NCBI GenBank assembly: GCA_022559845.1
Contig: CM040125.1
Span: 199,742,102-199,806,101 of the forward strand
Length of the DNA: 64,000 nt
From: Amorphophallus konjac
Lineage: Eukaryota > Streptophyta > Magnoliopsida > Alismatales > Araceae
Direction: 5' to 3'
Notes under the pieces: generated by a model
What the model saw: the letters and a program-made list of their open reading frames with translations, nothing else
What the model was told of the DNA's origin: nothing
The model's database searches: none
Part shown: positions 11,389-21,905 of the stretch, piece after piece
How positions within the stretch are numbered: position 1 is the first letter of the stretch
How the letters are laid out: every line of letters starts with the position of its first letter
Position numbers and translations under genes: made by a program

Positions 11389-13639
11389 TGATGTGATACC
11401 ACCTTGGGGTGATGACCACAAGACAATATGACCCTTGGACCTAAGGTTGCAAGCAAGCAAATTGGCGATGATACCACTCGAGCGGCTCACTCGCTTGGTG
11501 CACACTTGTGCCCGTGGACAACTAAACGATAATGGAGAGGGTCTGGGGTGGGACAATGATGCTCCGGTGCTTGGCAAGTTTGGGGAGAACCCCGATTGGG
11601 CCAGGGATGCCCACTCACGAGCGGCCATCACACCATGGGTGTGGGTTGAAATGGCTCGCACACAACTCGCTCGCGATGGACACTCACGTGATCGGCAATT
11701 TGGGCCGGGCCCTCGCTCTCCATCCGACGCAGCAAAGCAACAATACTAAGCTAAGCAAATGATATTAACCAGCAAGGAAAGGGGGACCGAGGCTCACCTA
11801 GCTGGCGTGAAGACGCCGATTCCGGCCGAAGACGGGGGCGAGCGGGGAGGCAAGGGTTTGCGCCCGCAAGCCGCGTCGGTGTCGCTTCAAAACCTGCGAG
11901 AATATTATTACATGAACTACACCTCTCGCAGGAGGGGTGAACATGGGGTGGGGATTAAACTTATTACAATCAATACTAACTCCTCGCAGGGAGGGGCCTT
12001 CAGCCGGCCAAGCGGGGAGGGGGAATTGGGCGAGGACACCCGACTTTCCAAGCTTCACCGGTTCTGCCAATCTTCAGGTTCACTGGATAGAGGGTTGATG
12101 ATGACGCTGCCACGGGCTCCTCGAAACTCCAAACTTGACGAACCCGGTGCCAAAAGTTGCCCAACTGACAGAGGATGATGCCTGCATTTTTGGGGAAGCT
12201 TTGGAACTCGGGGCTGATCGGACCGGTGACTGGAGCAGGACAGCAACACTCTGCCTCTGACTGATGCAGAACTGATGCAGCAACTTGCAGAAGGCACTGT
12301 GGTCTCTTCCGAACTCCAAATCCAACGAAACTGGTGGTGTCGCGATCGTGGTCGGAGTAGCTTCGACCAGAAGTTAACGGGGCCACAATCCGATGTCGGA
12401 GAGGAGAATGGTGGCCAGATAAGTGAAGGTAGGTCAAACCTGGACCCACTGGTGGCAGACTGCACACTCCGACGAAAGATTTCAGAACAAATAGCTTGGG
12501 CAGGCGAATGGCATTGTTATTTCTGGTACTGATGGAGGACTATATGAAGAAGAATTTTGTAGAAGGAAGCGTGCTCGAATTCCTCCAAGGTTGGCCGTAG
12601 AACAGCTTCCAAGATCGCTCTGGTCTTCAGTCTAGGACAGATTGCGCAGTCGTTGAAGATGACGTTCCTCCGGACAGCTCCAAACTCGGATGCCGGCGAG
12701 ACCACCACCGTTGGAAAGCTAACTCGCAGATGATTCCAGAAATGTAGCTCTTGCCATCTGAATCTTTGAGAGATGGTCGTGGCTGCCTCTGCAAGTCACT
12801 GCTTTTCTGAAACCTGCAACATGGACAGAATAGGTGGAGGAGAGGGTGTGGGGAAGGGCATGAACATGGGGTTATTTGGTGGATGGGGAAGGTGGGGTGC
12901 GACCTTGGGTGGTTACGGAGGTGGGGAGATGAAAGGGCATAGGCCAAGGGAGAGGGAAATTCGAAATTTGGCCTAGGGACGGGCTCTTTCAGTCTTGGGG
13001 AGAGGGAAGGTTGCTTGGGAGAGTGGAAAGGTGCCTAGGAGAAGGGGTTTCCACCTAGGGGTTGGAGGGGGAATTGAATGAGTGGATGGGGAAGGGGAAG
13101 GGGCCTTAATGAGGGGTGAATGGAGAGGAGAGAGAATGAATTTTGAAATTGGGGTGGGGAGGAGAGAGAGAGGGGGCTTAACCCACTTAGAGAGAGTGAT
13201 AGTAAGAGAGAGAGAGAGGGAGATATTGAGAGGGAACTAGAAGGTGTGGAAATTTTCTGGATTCAATATTCAAGCATAAAACTGTTACAAATGAGAGAGG
13301 GGTGGGGCTATTTATAGACCCAACACTTTTCCTAAGACCAAACTGACCCTAAAAAACTAACTAATGACCAAACAGTCCAAGGGAGGGGCGCCCCTGGGCC
13401 TAGCCCAATGAATTGGGCCCATTAACCTATCAAACCAACATAATGACTTCAAGACTTAGGAAAATAACTTTCTAACCTAGGTACATGACTCAATAAAGGG
13501 AAAATTACATGTTTAAGACTCAAATAAAAATAAGAAAATTACATGACTCGACTCACAAACACATGAGGAACATAATGGCGCACATTGACGATCAATCCGA
13601 GCTTCATAAAATGTGGAGGGGCAAGGGATGTCCCCATCA
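11389..13639 (-). repeat. Family A 5' LTR (right copy)
   Basis: 2251 bp, homologous to 3950-6199. It is bounded by the PBS on one side and TSD AATTT (13640-13644) on the other. TATA box at 13309-13316 (minus). Confidence 0.92.
13309..13316 (-). promoter_or_regulatory. TATA box in family A 5' LTR
   Basis: TATAAATA on the minus strand in the copy that would initiate the genomic RNA. Confidence 0.6.
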
Positions 13640-14963
13640 AATTTTCTTAGGAAGATTTTATTTGTGAGCTCCTTGGTCTTTACTCTCTAGAGTTATCTCT
13701 CACTTGCTGCTTTGCTGTATGGAGTGCTTCTCATTTCATCTCATCTCTCTCTATTTTGTTTGTCACCTTCTTATCCTGGTCTTATCCCCTTTGGTTCAGG
13801 AATTCTCTTGAAGGAAAATTCCTGCTTATAGCTTTGTCACTCTTATCAGATTTGATCAGAATACCTTAAACCACCCAAAATCTATTGTAACAAGTTATAC
13901 TTGTTAATAAAGAACTTTAATGTATGGGGGTTATATTTTGTCCTTTAATCCTTCCAAGGTATTCCTCAATTGTTGGTCAACACATTGTAAAAATTTCTGT
14001 TAAATGGAAAAGCCTTGCTGAGGATTTCGTTTTAACTGAAACTTATGTGAAGATGGCTATGAGATAAAAAATTGTGTTAAGTAAGGGTTCTGTCTTGTGT
14101 CTAAGATCTTGAGAGGTGCTACCAGGGAATACGCCATACCTTGTGGTAGAGCAATGGCAATTGTGGAGAAATAGATATTCTAGATCAAAGAAGTCTAGAG
14201 GTTCTGTCATGATACAATTAGCTATCTCTGTTTTTTTTTTTTTGAAAAGTTGAAATAAAAAAAAAGGGAAGGGGAAAGAATAGTCAACAAAAAAATTCAT
14301 TGGTTTTCATTGGCATAAAGGTAGCCTATCCTGAGTAACCAGAGATTCTGGTGTCTTATAAACATGTCTCCTTGTGTAAAAATGGACAATTCTACCTAGT
14401 GCTCAACAAATTGGTTGACTCTGTATGCCCTCTCTTGTCCTTTAAATGAAGTAATGTACCGTGCTTAACTATCTATTTGGTATTTCTTTGCCTGACAAAC
14501 ATAAGGAGTATTTTAATCGTAACCTTCTCTAGGCTAAGTACCTTTAACAGCTAGTTTTGTGATCATGTTGATTTAACGTCTTGAGGTAACTGACCAAGGT
14601 ATTCGGAAGAATATAATATATCCATATATTGAAGGGCATACTTTAACGGTCAATGGCTGTGTTACATATTGAATAAGGGCAGTCTGGGTAATTCCTGAAA
14701 AAGTTCGATAAGAGTATAAAGTGACCCCCCAAAAACCCTTCTTGTTCCTCAAGGTTTCATCTATAAACCCTCGCGTGCCCTTGCCGCTTCCTGTGTCTCC
14801 TCGTGTCGATACGTCTTGTATGCTTCTTCAAACCCTTCTCTCCCGCTCATTCTTCTTCACTAAAATCTCATCTCCACCACAGAGTTCTCCTCCGTTCTTG
14901 GCTCTAGCTTCATTTCCAGCAGCAACCAGCAAGAAAGAGTTGATACTCTGAGAGTTACGACAA
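13640..14963 (+). other. Sire1 non-coding interior upstream of the extra ORF
   Basis: A/T-rich, no supportable ORF. It rejoins 3949 after excision of family A. A pyrimidine-rich leader (14740-14960) precedes the ORF at 14964. No remnant of RT or RNase H was recognised. Confidence 0.65.
14715..14721 (+). promoter_or_regulatory. Candidate internal TATA box upstream of the Sire1 extra ORF
   Basis: TATAAAG lies 249 bases before the ATG at 14964 and is followed by a C/T-rich leader typical of plant 5' UTRs. It could drive a subgenomic mRNA for the extra ORF. Inference only. Confidence 0.4.
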
Positions 14964-17261
14964 ATGGATCAGCCAGAATCCGTCGCTCCTGTGGAAAGGA
15001 AGAGGAAGGGAAAAGAAACAGTTGAGGAGCCTTCGTCCAAGCAGCAAAGATGTGTTGAACCAGAAATAGCGGTGGATATTTCTTCTGCACAAGGTACTAG
15101 GCCTTCTCAGTCTACCGTATTTTTAGAGAGTGAGAAAATTATTCCTCCAAGGATAATAGATTTCGGAGATGAAACCCTGGTTTTGAAGTTTCCAGAACTA
15201 TTGGAGATTTTTGAGTTACATGAATGGAGGAAATTCGTAGAAAACCACCGTGTCTATTACCCTAGCCTGGTAATGGAATTTTATAATAATTTATCTTTGA
15301 GCCGAGATAAGTCTGCTTTGATCTCGTCTGTTAAAGGGGTTGAGATGACAGTAACATGTGACTCTCTCCACAAAGCTCTTAGTATTCCAGAAAAAGGGGA
15401 AGTGGAGAGAGGATATAGATATAGTCTGCACGAAGCTTTTTCGGTCATTACTGGTAAACCCAGTAATATTCATGACAAGGGTCAATTGAAGCTGAAAGCT
15501 TTCCAAACCTCGTCATTTCCCCCTCTTCACAAGCTTCTTCAGAACGTCATTGCTTCTATAATCACCCCACAGACTGGAGCTAGAGGAAGAATCACAGATA
15601 CACACAGGTTCCTATTGTTCTGTCTGATTCAGAATGTAAAGATCTGTTTGCCTGAAATTATTTTTAATGTCATGAAGGGGTGTATTGGATCCAAAAGACA
15701 TCTGCCCTACGCCGCCCATTTGACAGACATCTTCAAGTATTCAAATATTCCCTTGGATGGAGAGGCCATGTCAGAAGTTAGGGCTCGAAACATTTTTAAC
15801 ATGAATTTTGTTTCAGTATTTTTGGGGTTGGAGGGCTCTTCTCTCTTGGGGCAGGTTAAGGCCCAGAAAGTTAAGGAATCACAAGCTCAGGGGGAGCTTC
15901 TGGAACACCCTCAAGATTCAACCCAAACAGTTTTAGCATCAGCTTCTGAGGTTGCTCTACAGGAAACACCATCTGAACAACCACAGTCTACTATGTCTGC
16001 TGCACCCACTGAAGTATATTTTTCTTTTCAGAAGCTTGTCGAGATTGCATCTGAAGAAGTCGGGTTGTCTGAAAACAGCATTCAGACTGATCTAGATACA
16101 AACATTGATGGTCTGTTTGATTCTTTTGGGAAGACATCAGAAGAAGTGAGGGTGCCCGTGGAACAGCTTGATCAAGAGCAAGTAAGTAATGATCAAGAAC
16201 TTGCTGATTTTGTTAATGTCATTCTAAGAGAAGCTGTGGAGAAAAGCTTGGAAGAGGCTGAAAACGTGCTTACATCTGAAATTCTAGAACAGGCACCTGT
16301 TGAAAGTCCTGCAGATCATGATCTCATGGAAGAAATAGTGGATGAGTGTCAGGAGAAAGTTCCTATCATAGACCTAGAAACAGAATCATCTAGTGAAGAA
16401 GATGCACCTGAAAATGTAGTTCCTGAAAAAGACATCCAAGCTGAAGATGAAGATCAGGCTCCAGCAGTAGACAACCAAATGCCAGTGCAAGAAGAAACAG
16501 ATGAGAGAACTGCACCTGGCTGTGATTTTTTTGGTACACCTCTAGGTCAACCTCGACTTCTATCTGCTAGGGCGCCAAATATTGAAGAACTTCTTATAAA
16601 TTTGACTCAGCAAATGCAAAGACAAGATAAGAAAATGGATGATCTGCTCAAGTATGTCACTCTCAACATCAATCAAGTTCATTCCAGGCTACTGAAGCTT
16701 GAAATTTCTCTCCTAACTGAATGGAAAAGGTTTCTGTTAAACAAGAAAGCTTCAGATGAGGCCAACAGGTCCTTGATGACAGGCTTGCAGGAGGCATGTT
16801 CAAAGATCACAACTGCACTTCGTGAATTACAAGATGCACAAATTTCCTCCTTTAAGTCATCTGCCAGCATTATAAATCACTGTTTTGAGATCAGGACATC
16901 CTTGGAAGTTTTGAAGGGGTCATTTAGTGCCCTAGGTCCTGATGTCCAGAAGATCTATGATAAATTGATCGCTTTCGTATCAGAAATGACAACTCTGACT
17001 GACAGATATGAAACTGTTAATATTCGCCAAGAAGACATCATTTCTGAAGTGGCAAATGTTAGAAGCGCTGTGGTGTATTGGCTAGTTGAATTGTCCAATG
17101 ACCTGAATGAATTTCAATCTATCTTAGGTTCAGCCCCTGGTCAGGCTTCCTCTAGCAGAACTCCACCTCAAGAATATACCTCTGCTGCTCCTAGGGGGAG
17201 ACCACCACAAGGCAGGCCGCGTGGCCCTTCCAGCAGACATACCAGATATTTTAATCCTTAA
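14964..17261 (+). CDS. Sire1 envelope-like / plant-transposon-domain protein, 765 aa
   Basis: Intact ORF between gag and the 3' LTR, the place where Sireviruses carry their optional envelope-like gene. Residues 11-19 (ERKRKGKET) resemble a nuclear localisation signal. Residues ~85-270 fit the 'putative plant transposon protein' domain: YPSLVMEFYNNL, a VKGVEM segment, LHKLLQNVIASIITPQTG, and LLFCLIQNVKICLPEII. Residues ~320-510 are very acidic. Residues ~530-700 are heptad-like and probably coiled coil. The tail is RG/RP-rich (RGRPPQGRPRG). I see no signal peptide or convincing membrane span, so a true envelope role is doubtful. An internal TATA at 14715 may serve it. It is the longest intact ORF on the plus strand of Sire1, while gag carries a stop. 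Function unknown; the domain call is by recognition, not search. Confidence 0.75.
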   Translation: MDQPESVAPVERKRKGKETVEEPSSKQQRCVEPEIAVDISSAQGTRPSQSTVFLESEKIIPPRIIDFGDETLVLKFPELLEIFELHEWRKFVENHRVYYPSLVMEFYNNLSLSRDKSALISSVKGVEMTVTCDSLHKALSIPEKGEVERGYRYSLHEAFSVITGKPSNIHDKGQLKLKAFQTSSFPPLHKLLQNVIASIITPQTGARGRITDTHRFLLFCLIQNVKICLPEIIFNVMKGCIGSKRHLPYAAHLTDIFKYSNIPLDGEAMSEVRARNIFNMNFVSVFLGLEGSSLLGQVKAQKVKESQAQGELLEHPQDSTQTVLASASEVALQETPSEQPQSTMSAAPTEVYFSFQKLVEIASEEVGLSENSIQTDLDTNIDGLFDSFGKTSEEVRVPVEQLDQEQVSNDQELADFVNVILREAVEKSLEEAENVLTSEILEQAPVESPADHDLMEEIVDECQEKVPIIDLETESSSEEDAPENVVPEKDIQAEDEDQAPAVDNQMPVQEETDERTAPGCDFFGTPLGQPRLLSARAPNIEELLINLTQQMQRQDKKMDDLLKYVTLNINQVHSRLLKLEISLLTEWKRFLLNKKASDEANRSLMTGLQEACSKITTALRELQDAQISSFKSSASIINHCFEIRTSLEVLKGSFSALGPDVQKIYDKLIAFVSEMTTLTDRYETVNIRQEDIISEVANVRSAVVYWLVELSNDLNEFQSILGSAPGQASSSRTPPQEYTSAAPRGRPPQGRPRGPSSRHTRYFNP

Positions 17262-17628
17262 AAAGATAGTGATCTGTATCTTGTTGCCCATTTTGAGGCT
17301 CTCTCTCACAATCTTGGATTTGTTAATTACATCTCAGATCATTTGCATTTCTGCCTCCTTTTGTTTCTTTCTTTTTGATGTTGCCAAAGGGGAAGAGTTG
17401 TGATCTTGCATTTTGAAATCTCCACGTGCATATGCATTCTTATCCTCCCATGATTCATCTTGGCTATATCAAAGGGGGAGATTGGTTTTCAATTATAGCA
17501 TGCTGGTTGCTTTAATTTCTCAAACTATTTTCTTTTTGATGAAGTCAAAGGGGGAGAATAGTTTGAGTCATCAGACTTCTCAATGACTCACTATGTAGTG
17601 TTGCCATCATCAAAAAGGGGGAGATTAT
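17262..17628 (+). other. Sire1 multiple polypurine tracts before the 3' LTR
   Basis: Purine tracts at 17386-17396, 17471-17482, 17547-17558 and 17612-17626 share the core AAAGGGGGAGA or AAAGGGGAAGA. Some lie within 'tttttgatg...caaagggggag' units. The last adjoins the LTR and is the likely plus-strand primer. Multiple tracts are a known Sirevirus hallmark; Sire2 has the same arrangement. Confidence 0.8.
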
Positions 17629-17839
17629 TGTGTCCCTGTGGTTTTGATGATGGTTTTAATGGTGGTTTTGATGTTTGGCCTTTGTAGTGAGCTATTCACT
17701 GTGAGTCATCTTGTGTGAGTCAAATCGCTAGTATTCACTTTCTGATCATAATGCAGTTCTTCATTAGTTCTAATATGACATTGCATAATTGATTATGTTC
17801 AGTCATGTTATACATTGGTCTTCAGGCGCCCCAAGTATG

Positions 17840-18200
17840 CATATTGTTTCAGGTTCTCCAAGTCTATACAATGAAGTCTGATCATTGCATTTGCATTCAC
17901 AATGACTTCACGTTTGAAGTCTGTACATCGGACTACTTCTTTTGAAGTCTATACATTGTGGCCTTGAAACTTCAAGTATATACACCTTTAGTTGAACGCA
18001 AAGTGTATACGTTGCAGCGTTAACTCATTGGGCTGCAGCGTCAACTCAGCAAGTATGCACATCGCATTTAGACTTTCAAGTCTATACACTCCATCTTCAT
18101 AGGTTTCAAGTCTGTTCAGCATGCCTTGGTATTCACAGCCTTTAAAGTCTGTACATTGGTTCAGACTCCTCAAAGTCTGTACAATGTGAAGTATAAACAT
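17840..18200 (+). repeat. AAGTCTRTACA motif array in Sire1 U3
   Basis: About ten spaced copies of AAGT(C/A)T(A/G)(T/C)ACA-like motifs at irregular 20-50 bp intervals. A second array of CGTGTCGTTT-like motifs follows (18230-18478, continuing 33659-34040). Sire2 LTRs contain the same two arrays in the same relative order. Confidence 0.75.
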
Positions 18201-18867
18201 TTTCAGGGCTTGTCTTCGTGTCGTTTTGTTCCATTGCGTGCAGAACATTGCAGCACCTCGTGTTAGTTTCTGTGCCACCTCGTGTCGTTTCTTCAGTATT
18301 TAGTTGCTCATCTCGAGTCATCCTTTTTATTTTTGCTCTTGTGTTTTCGTGTCATTTACTGTAGTTACTCGAGTCATTTTTCTGCTTTCTTTGTTTTATC
18401 ACGTGTCGTAGCCGTTCCTATCTTCTATCCTCGTGTTGTCTTTCCTAGACCCCGTGTCTTTCTTGCTTTGTGACCACATGTTGACACCTGAAATATAGTC
18501 AAGGGTAAAGATGAAATCGAAGAGAAGATGAAATCAGACATGAAGATCCCAGGAATTCCTGTAAAGCTAGAACTACAGAAGAGTAGTCACTGAAGCTATC
18601 ACCCAGCCGAAGCCCTTCCCGGCCAAGCCGATGTCCGGTATTGTCATCACTCAGATGGCAGTACTGATGAAGAATTGCAGTCTGTTGACTGATGAAAATC
18701 TCCAGAAATATGCTGATAAGACTATGTCAACCCATCAACTAAGGGACCTTCGCGTGTTCTGACAGATTCGAAGGACTGGCAAATGAAAAGGCAGATTAGG
18801 CATCTCTAACAGATGAGGTCTACTGATGATAAGAAATTAAAGCATTAAAGCCCTAAACAGGCTCACC

Positions 18868-18975
18868 AATTTGGCGCCGGGAGCCCAAAGCCCACGTGGG
18901 GGAGGGGCGCCGGGAAGCTACATCATTTGGCGCCGAGAAGCCTAGCAGCTTTCGACTGAGGCGCGCCGGGAGCAT
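18868..18975 (+). repeat. GGCGCCGGGAAGC-type motif cluster, block 1
   Basis: Several copies of GGCGCCGGGA(A/G)GC and GGCGCCGAGAAGC. The same motif and its partner CACGCCGAGA(A/G)CC recur at 20145-21450 within X. Confidence 0.55.
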
Positions 18976-19023
18976 CCTGTTATCGTGCCGAAGTGATCAT
19001 GCCGAGAAGAGGGAGGGTTTTGC

Positions 19024-19030
19024 TATAAAA
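19024..19030 (+). promoter_or_regulatory. TATA box of element X
   Basis: TATAAAA followed by an A/G-rich leader and, at about 19405, an AATGAAAT-rich stretch that could supply the polyadenylation signal. This is consistent with U3-R-U5 organisation. Confidence 0.5.
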
Positions 19031-20049
19031 AGGCCCTTTTCTCTCGAAAGTGCGGGGATCGGAAGGGGGGATAGAAGAAGAAAAAAAAAGAGGGAGATAT
19101 CCGGAGGATAGCCAGAAACCAAAGGAAGAAGAGAGCCTCCGCTGAAAGAAAAGAGAAGAAGCCTGAGAGAAGAAGAAGAAGAAAAAACCCCAGGCGGGCT
19201 GCTCGGGGGAGGGAGAGGAGTCAATGCTCCACCCTCCCCCTCCCCCCCATGTTTGCTGTTTTCTTGATCTGCCTCCGTATGTAATAGTCCATGTCTTCGT
19301 GCTTGATTATTCATATGATGTCGAGGGTGCTCCCCTCGCTCCCCCATGTTCCCCCTTTCTTCTGTTCTTTGGCTTTAGCCTCATAGTTGATGTAATCAAT
19401 GCTTATGAGATGAAATGAAATGAGCAATCGAAGCTCTTCCCTCTATTCCTCCATGCATATATACATATATATCTTTTATCCGAAGTGTCCGATAGTTCAT
19501 GCGCTCCGGGTTTCAGAGTCTCCCTATAAGTCTACCCTTCAGAGGAGCGTAGATAGGACCCATATCCCTATCCAATGGGCTACTGGGTTCTGTCTTCTTC
19601 TCCCCTCCTGTCTCGATGGCAAATTCATCGCATATGTATGAGTTTCTCTCAAGGCCCTCAATGCCCCTTGTGCTGTTCAGGAACCAGAGACATCAATCTC
19701 TTGGTTTCCCTGAACTGTTGGCTGCACGAGGATACGTCTACCCTGTAGACGAACGCCATCCCACGAGGGTCTAGCAAGCGGATCTCGATCTCTCGACCCT
19801 CCATTCTAACCCTTGAATGATTAGGGTCTGGAGTCTCGATGCTGAGGGTTCCTCCGTCGCCGGTTTTAGATGCCATTAGGGCTCGTCCGGGGGATCAGAG
19901 ACAGTCATCTCTTGATTCCCCCAGACGGCCTGCATCAAACAGATAAAACTCTCCACAGGGTCTGGAGGATGGCCTCAATTCCCCCTGTTGATTCCACCTT
20001 TTAATTCCCTTGGCATCCTTCTAACAGAAGCCCCCATGAAATCTCTCGC

Positions 20050-21905
20050 CTACACTCTAAATCCAGCCTCAATCCGAGCCAGAAATCTCATAAAATCCCC
20101 GAACAGAGCATCGTTATCGAGCTCTGAAACCCTTAGCCCTTTCACCTTCCCGGCGTGCTGATTTCCACGCCGAGAACTACACTGCCGAGAGGCCTCCCTC
20201 TTCAGCAAACCGACAAAAATCACTTCAAACCCGTTTCCAGGCAAACCTCCCAGCCCACAGGCTCCCGGCGCTAGGCTCCCAGCGCGGTGAGGACCGCGCC
20301 GGGAAGCTCCACGCCGAGATCCCCCCTCCCTTTTTTTTTTGGCCAAGAAGCCACTTCCACGTGAACCCCCCAGCCCTTAGCTTCCCGGCGCCACCTTCCC
20401 GGCGGGAAGTCCCACGCCAAGAGCTTCTTCAGGCCAACTCAACCCATGCCGAGAGCCCCCCTTGGCCAACCTGTAAACCCATGCCGAGAACCCCTTGGCC
20501 AACCTATAATCCCACGCCGAGAGCCATGTTCTTGCCAATGAAAACCATGCTGAGAGCCCCTCCTTTGTCTACCCCTTTGGCCTCTTCGTCTACTTATCCT
20601 GGGGCGTTCGTGAGTCGTCATGTGTACCCCAGGAGATAAATTAACTGGGGATTGACCTCCCCTACATTCTGAGGTCCCTAACTAGATTCACATGCAACCC
20701 CATGGGTCTGACAAACCCTGTCTCTACATGAGTTTCGTCAGTCTCCGAGAAGGGGAATAGTGACCGATGCCAGAGACATGGATAGTCTCTTCGAGCCTTA
20801 GTGCTCACTCATTTTCCGGCTTTCATCTCGGCACTCCGTGGATGTCAGCCTATACCACTCTCTGGCAAATGCTCGGTCCAGGGGAGGTGCTGCCAAAATT
20901 CTCCCAGGAAGATGAAAGTCGACATTAAGCTGCCCCCGGGACTTTGCACACTGGTGACAAGAGTTTTGCAGACCCTGATTTCCCTAATTCCTCCTCGAGC
21001 CTGATGTCTCTATAAAGCTCAAGCCTAATCCAGTTCAACTTTGATGAACTGATCCACCTTGACCCCACTGAATCTATCTATTTCAGCCTGGATCATCAAT
21101 GGACCCAAAACAGAGCATCGTAATCAAGCCATAAACCCTTTCTGTCCTGAGCCCTTTTACCTTCCCGGCGCACTAGCTCCCGGCGCGGTATTTTGCACGC
21201 CGAGAGCCATGCCGCCGAGAGGGCTCCCCCCTCAATACAACCTTTTCTGGCCTGGAGGCTTCCCGGCGCCGGGAACCCCCTTCTGCCCCCCAGCCGCGCC
21301 GAGACCCCCCTCCTTAGCCATAACAAAGACCACGCCGAGACCCCCCTTGGCCGTCTTCTTTGCGCACCGGGAAGCTGGCGCCGGGAGCCCTGCCTGGCCG
21401 TTTCCTCTTCGTACTAAGTAGCCCCTTGCGCCGAGAATCCCCTTCTGCCTCCCAACTGCACCGATAGCCTAACCAAATTTTATTACTGGGCCTTCAATCC
21501 AAATTTTGTTCCGGGGGCTCCGCCCCCGGAAACCCCCGCAAGGGGCGCTGCCCCCTTTACCCCCGCGACCTGACCGGGCAGGTCGATCCCCATGACCTGA
21601 CAGCGCAGGTCGATCCGCGTGCGAGGGCGCAACATTGAGCGTTCGCTCACTTTCCGTCGTCCCGCATCGGGTTCATGAATAACCCCTTTAGCTCGGGAGG
21701 GCTCTGCCACTGCATGAGTTCCACCGGCTTCTACAGGGAATATCAAACATTGCCCCATGGCAGATATGCGGTTCGGGAAGTTCAACACTTCTCTCTCTTG
21801 GCTTTCATCCCGGCACTCCGTGGGTGATAGCTTATTTCCCCTTGGGCATAATCCAGATAAAGGGGAAATGCTACCGAAATATCGATCGATGCTTTAAACC
21901 TCCAT
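20050..21905 (+). repeat. Degenerate ~1-kb tandem duplication inside element X
   Basis: ACAGAGCATCG(T)TATC-like sequence at 20103 recurs at 21110, and GGCTTTCATCYCGGCACTCCG at 20818 recurs at 21800, about 1 kb apart in each case. Both copies contain many CGCCGGGAAGC / ACGCCGAGAGCC motifs spaced 30-50 bp. Copies are diverged, so the duplication is old. No coding function is supported. Confidence 0.6.

Larger units (their letters stand above)
3950..13639 (-). mobile_element. Family A: gag-only non-autonomous LTR retrotransposon
   Basis: Two LTRs of about 2.25 kb (3950-6199 and 11389-13639) flank the interior. The TSD AATTT is at 3945-3949 and 13640-13644. On the minus strand the LTRs begin TGATGGGGACATCC and end GGTATCACATCA. 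A PBS adjoins the right-hand (5') LTR. The interior, after removal of a nested solo LTR, is about 2.9 kb and is almost filled by one 966-codon ORF with a gag domain but no pol. The iMet PBS and gag type suggest a ty3/gypsy origin (inference). Confidence 0.9.

Noticed and set aside
18868..18885. TTGGCGCCGGGAGCCC as a gypsy primer-binding site
   Set aside because: It lies before the TATA box of X and is one of many copies of the same GC-rich motif; there is no LTR end before it.
20361..21788. Pro/Arg-rich ORFs in element X
   Set aside because: They read through GC-rich motif repeats in several frames; no start, domain or conservation between the two duplicated halves.
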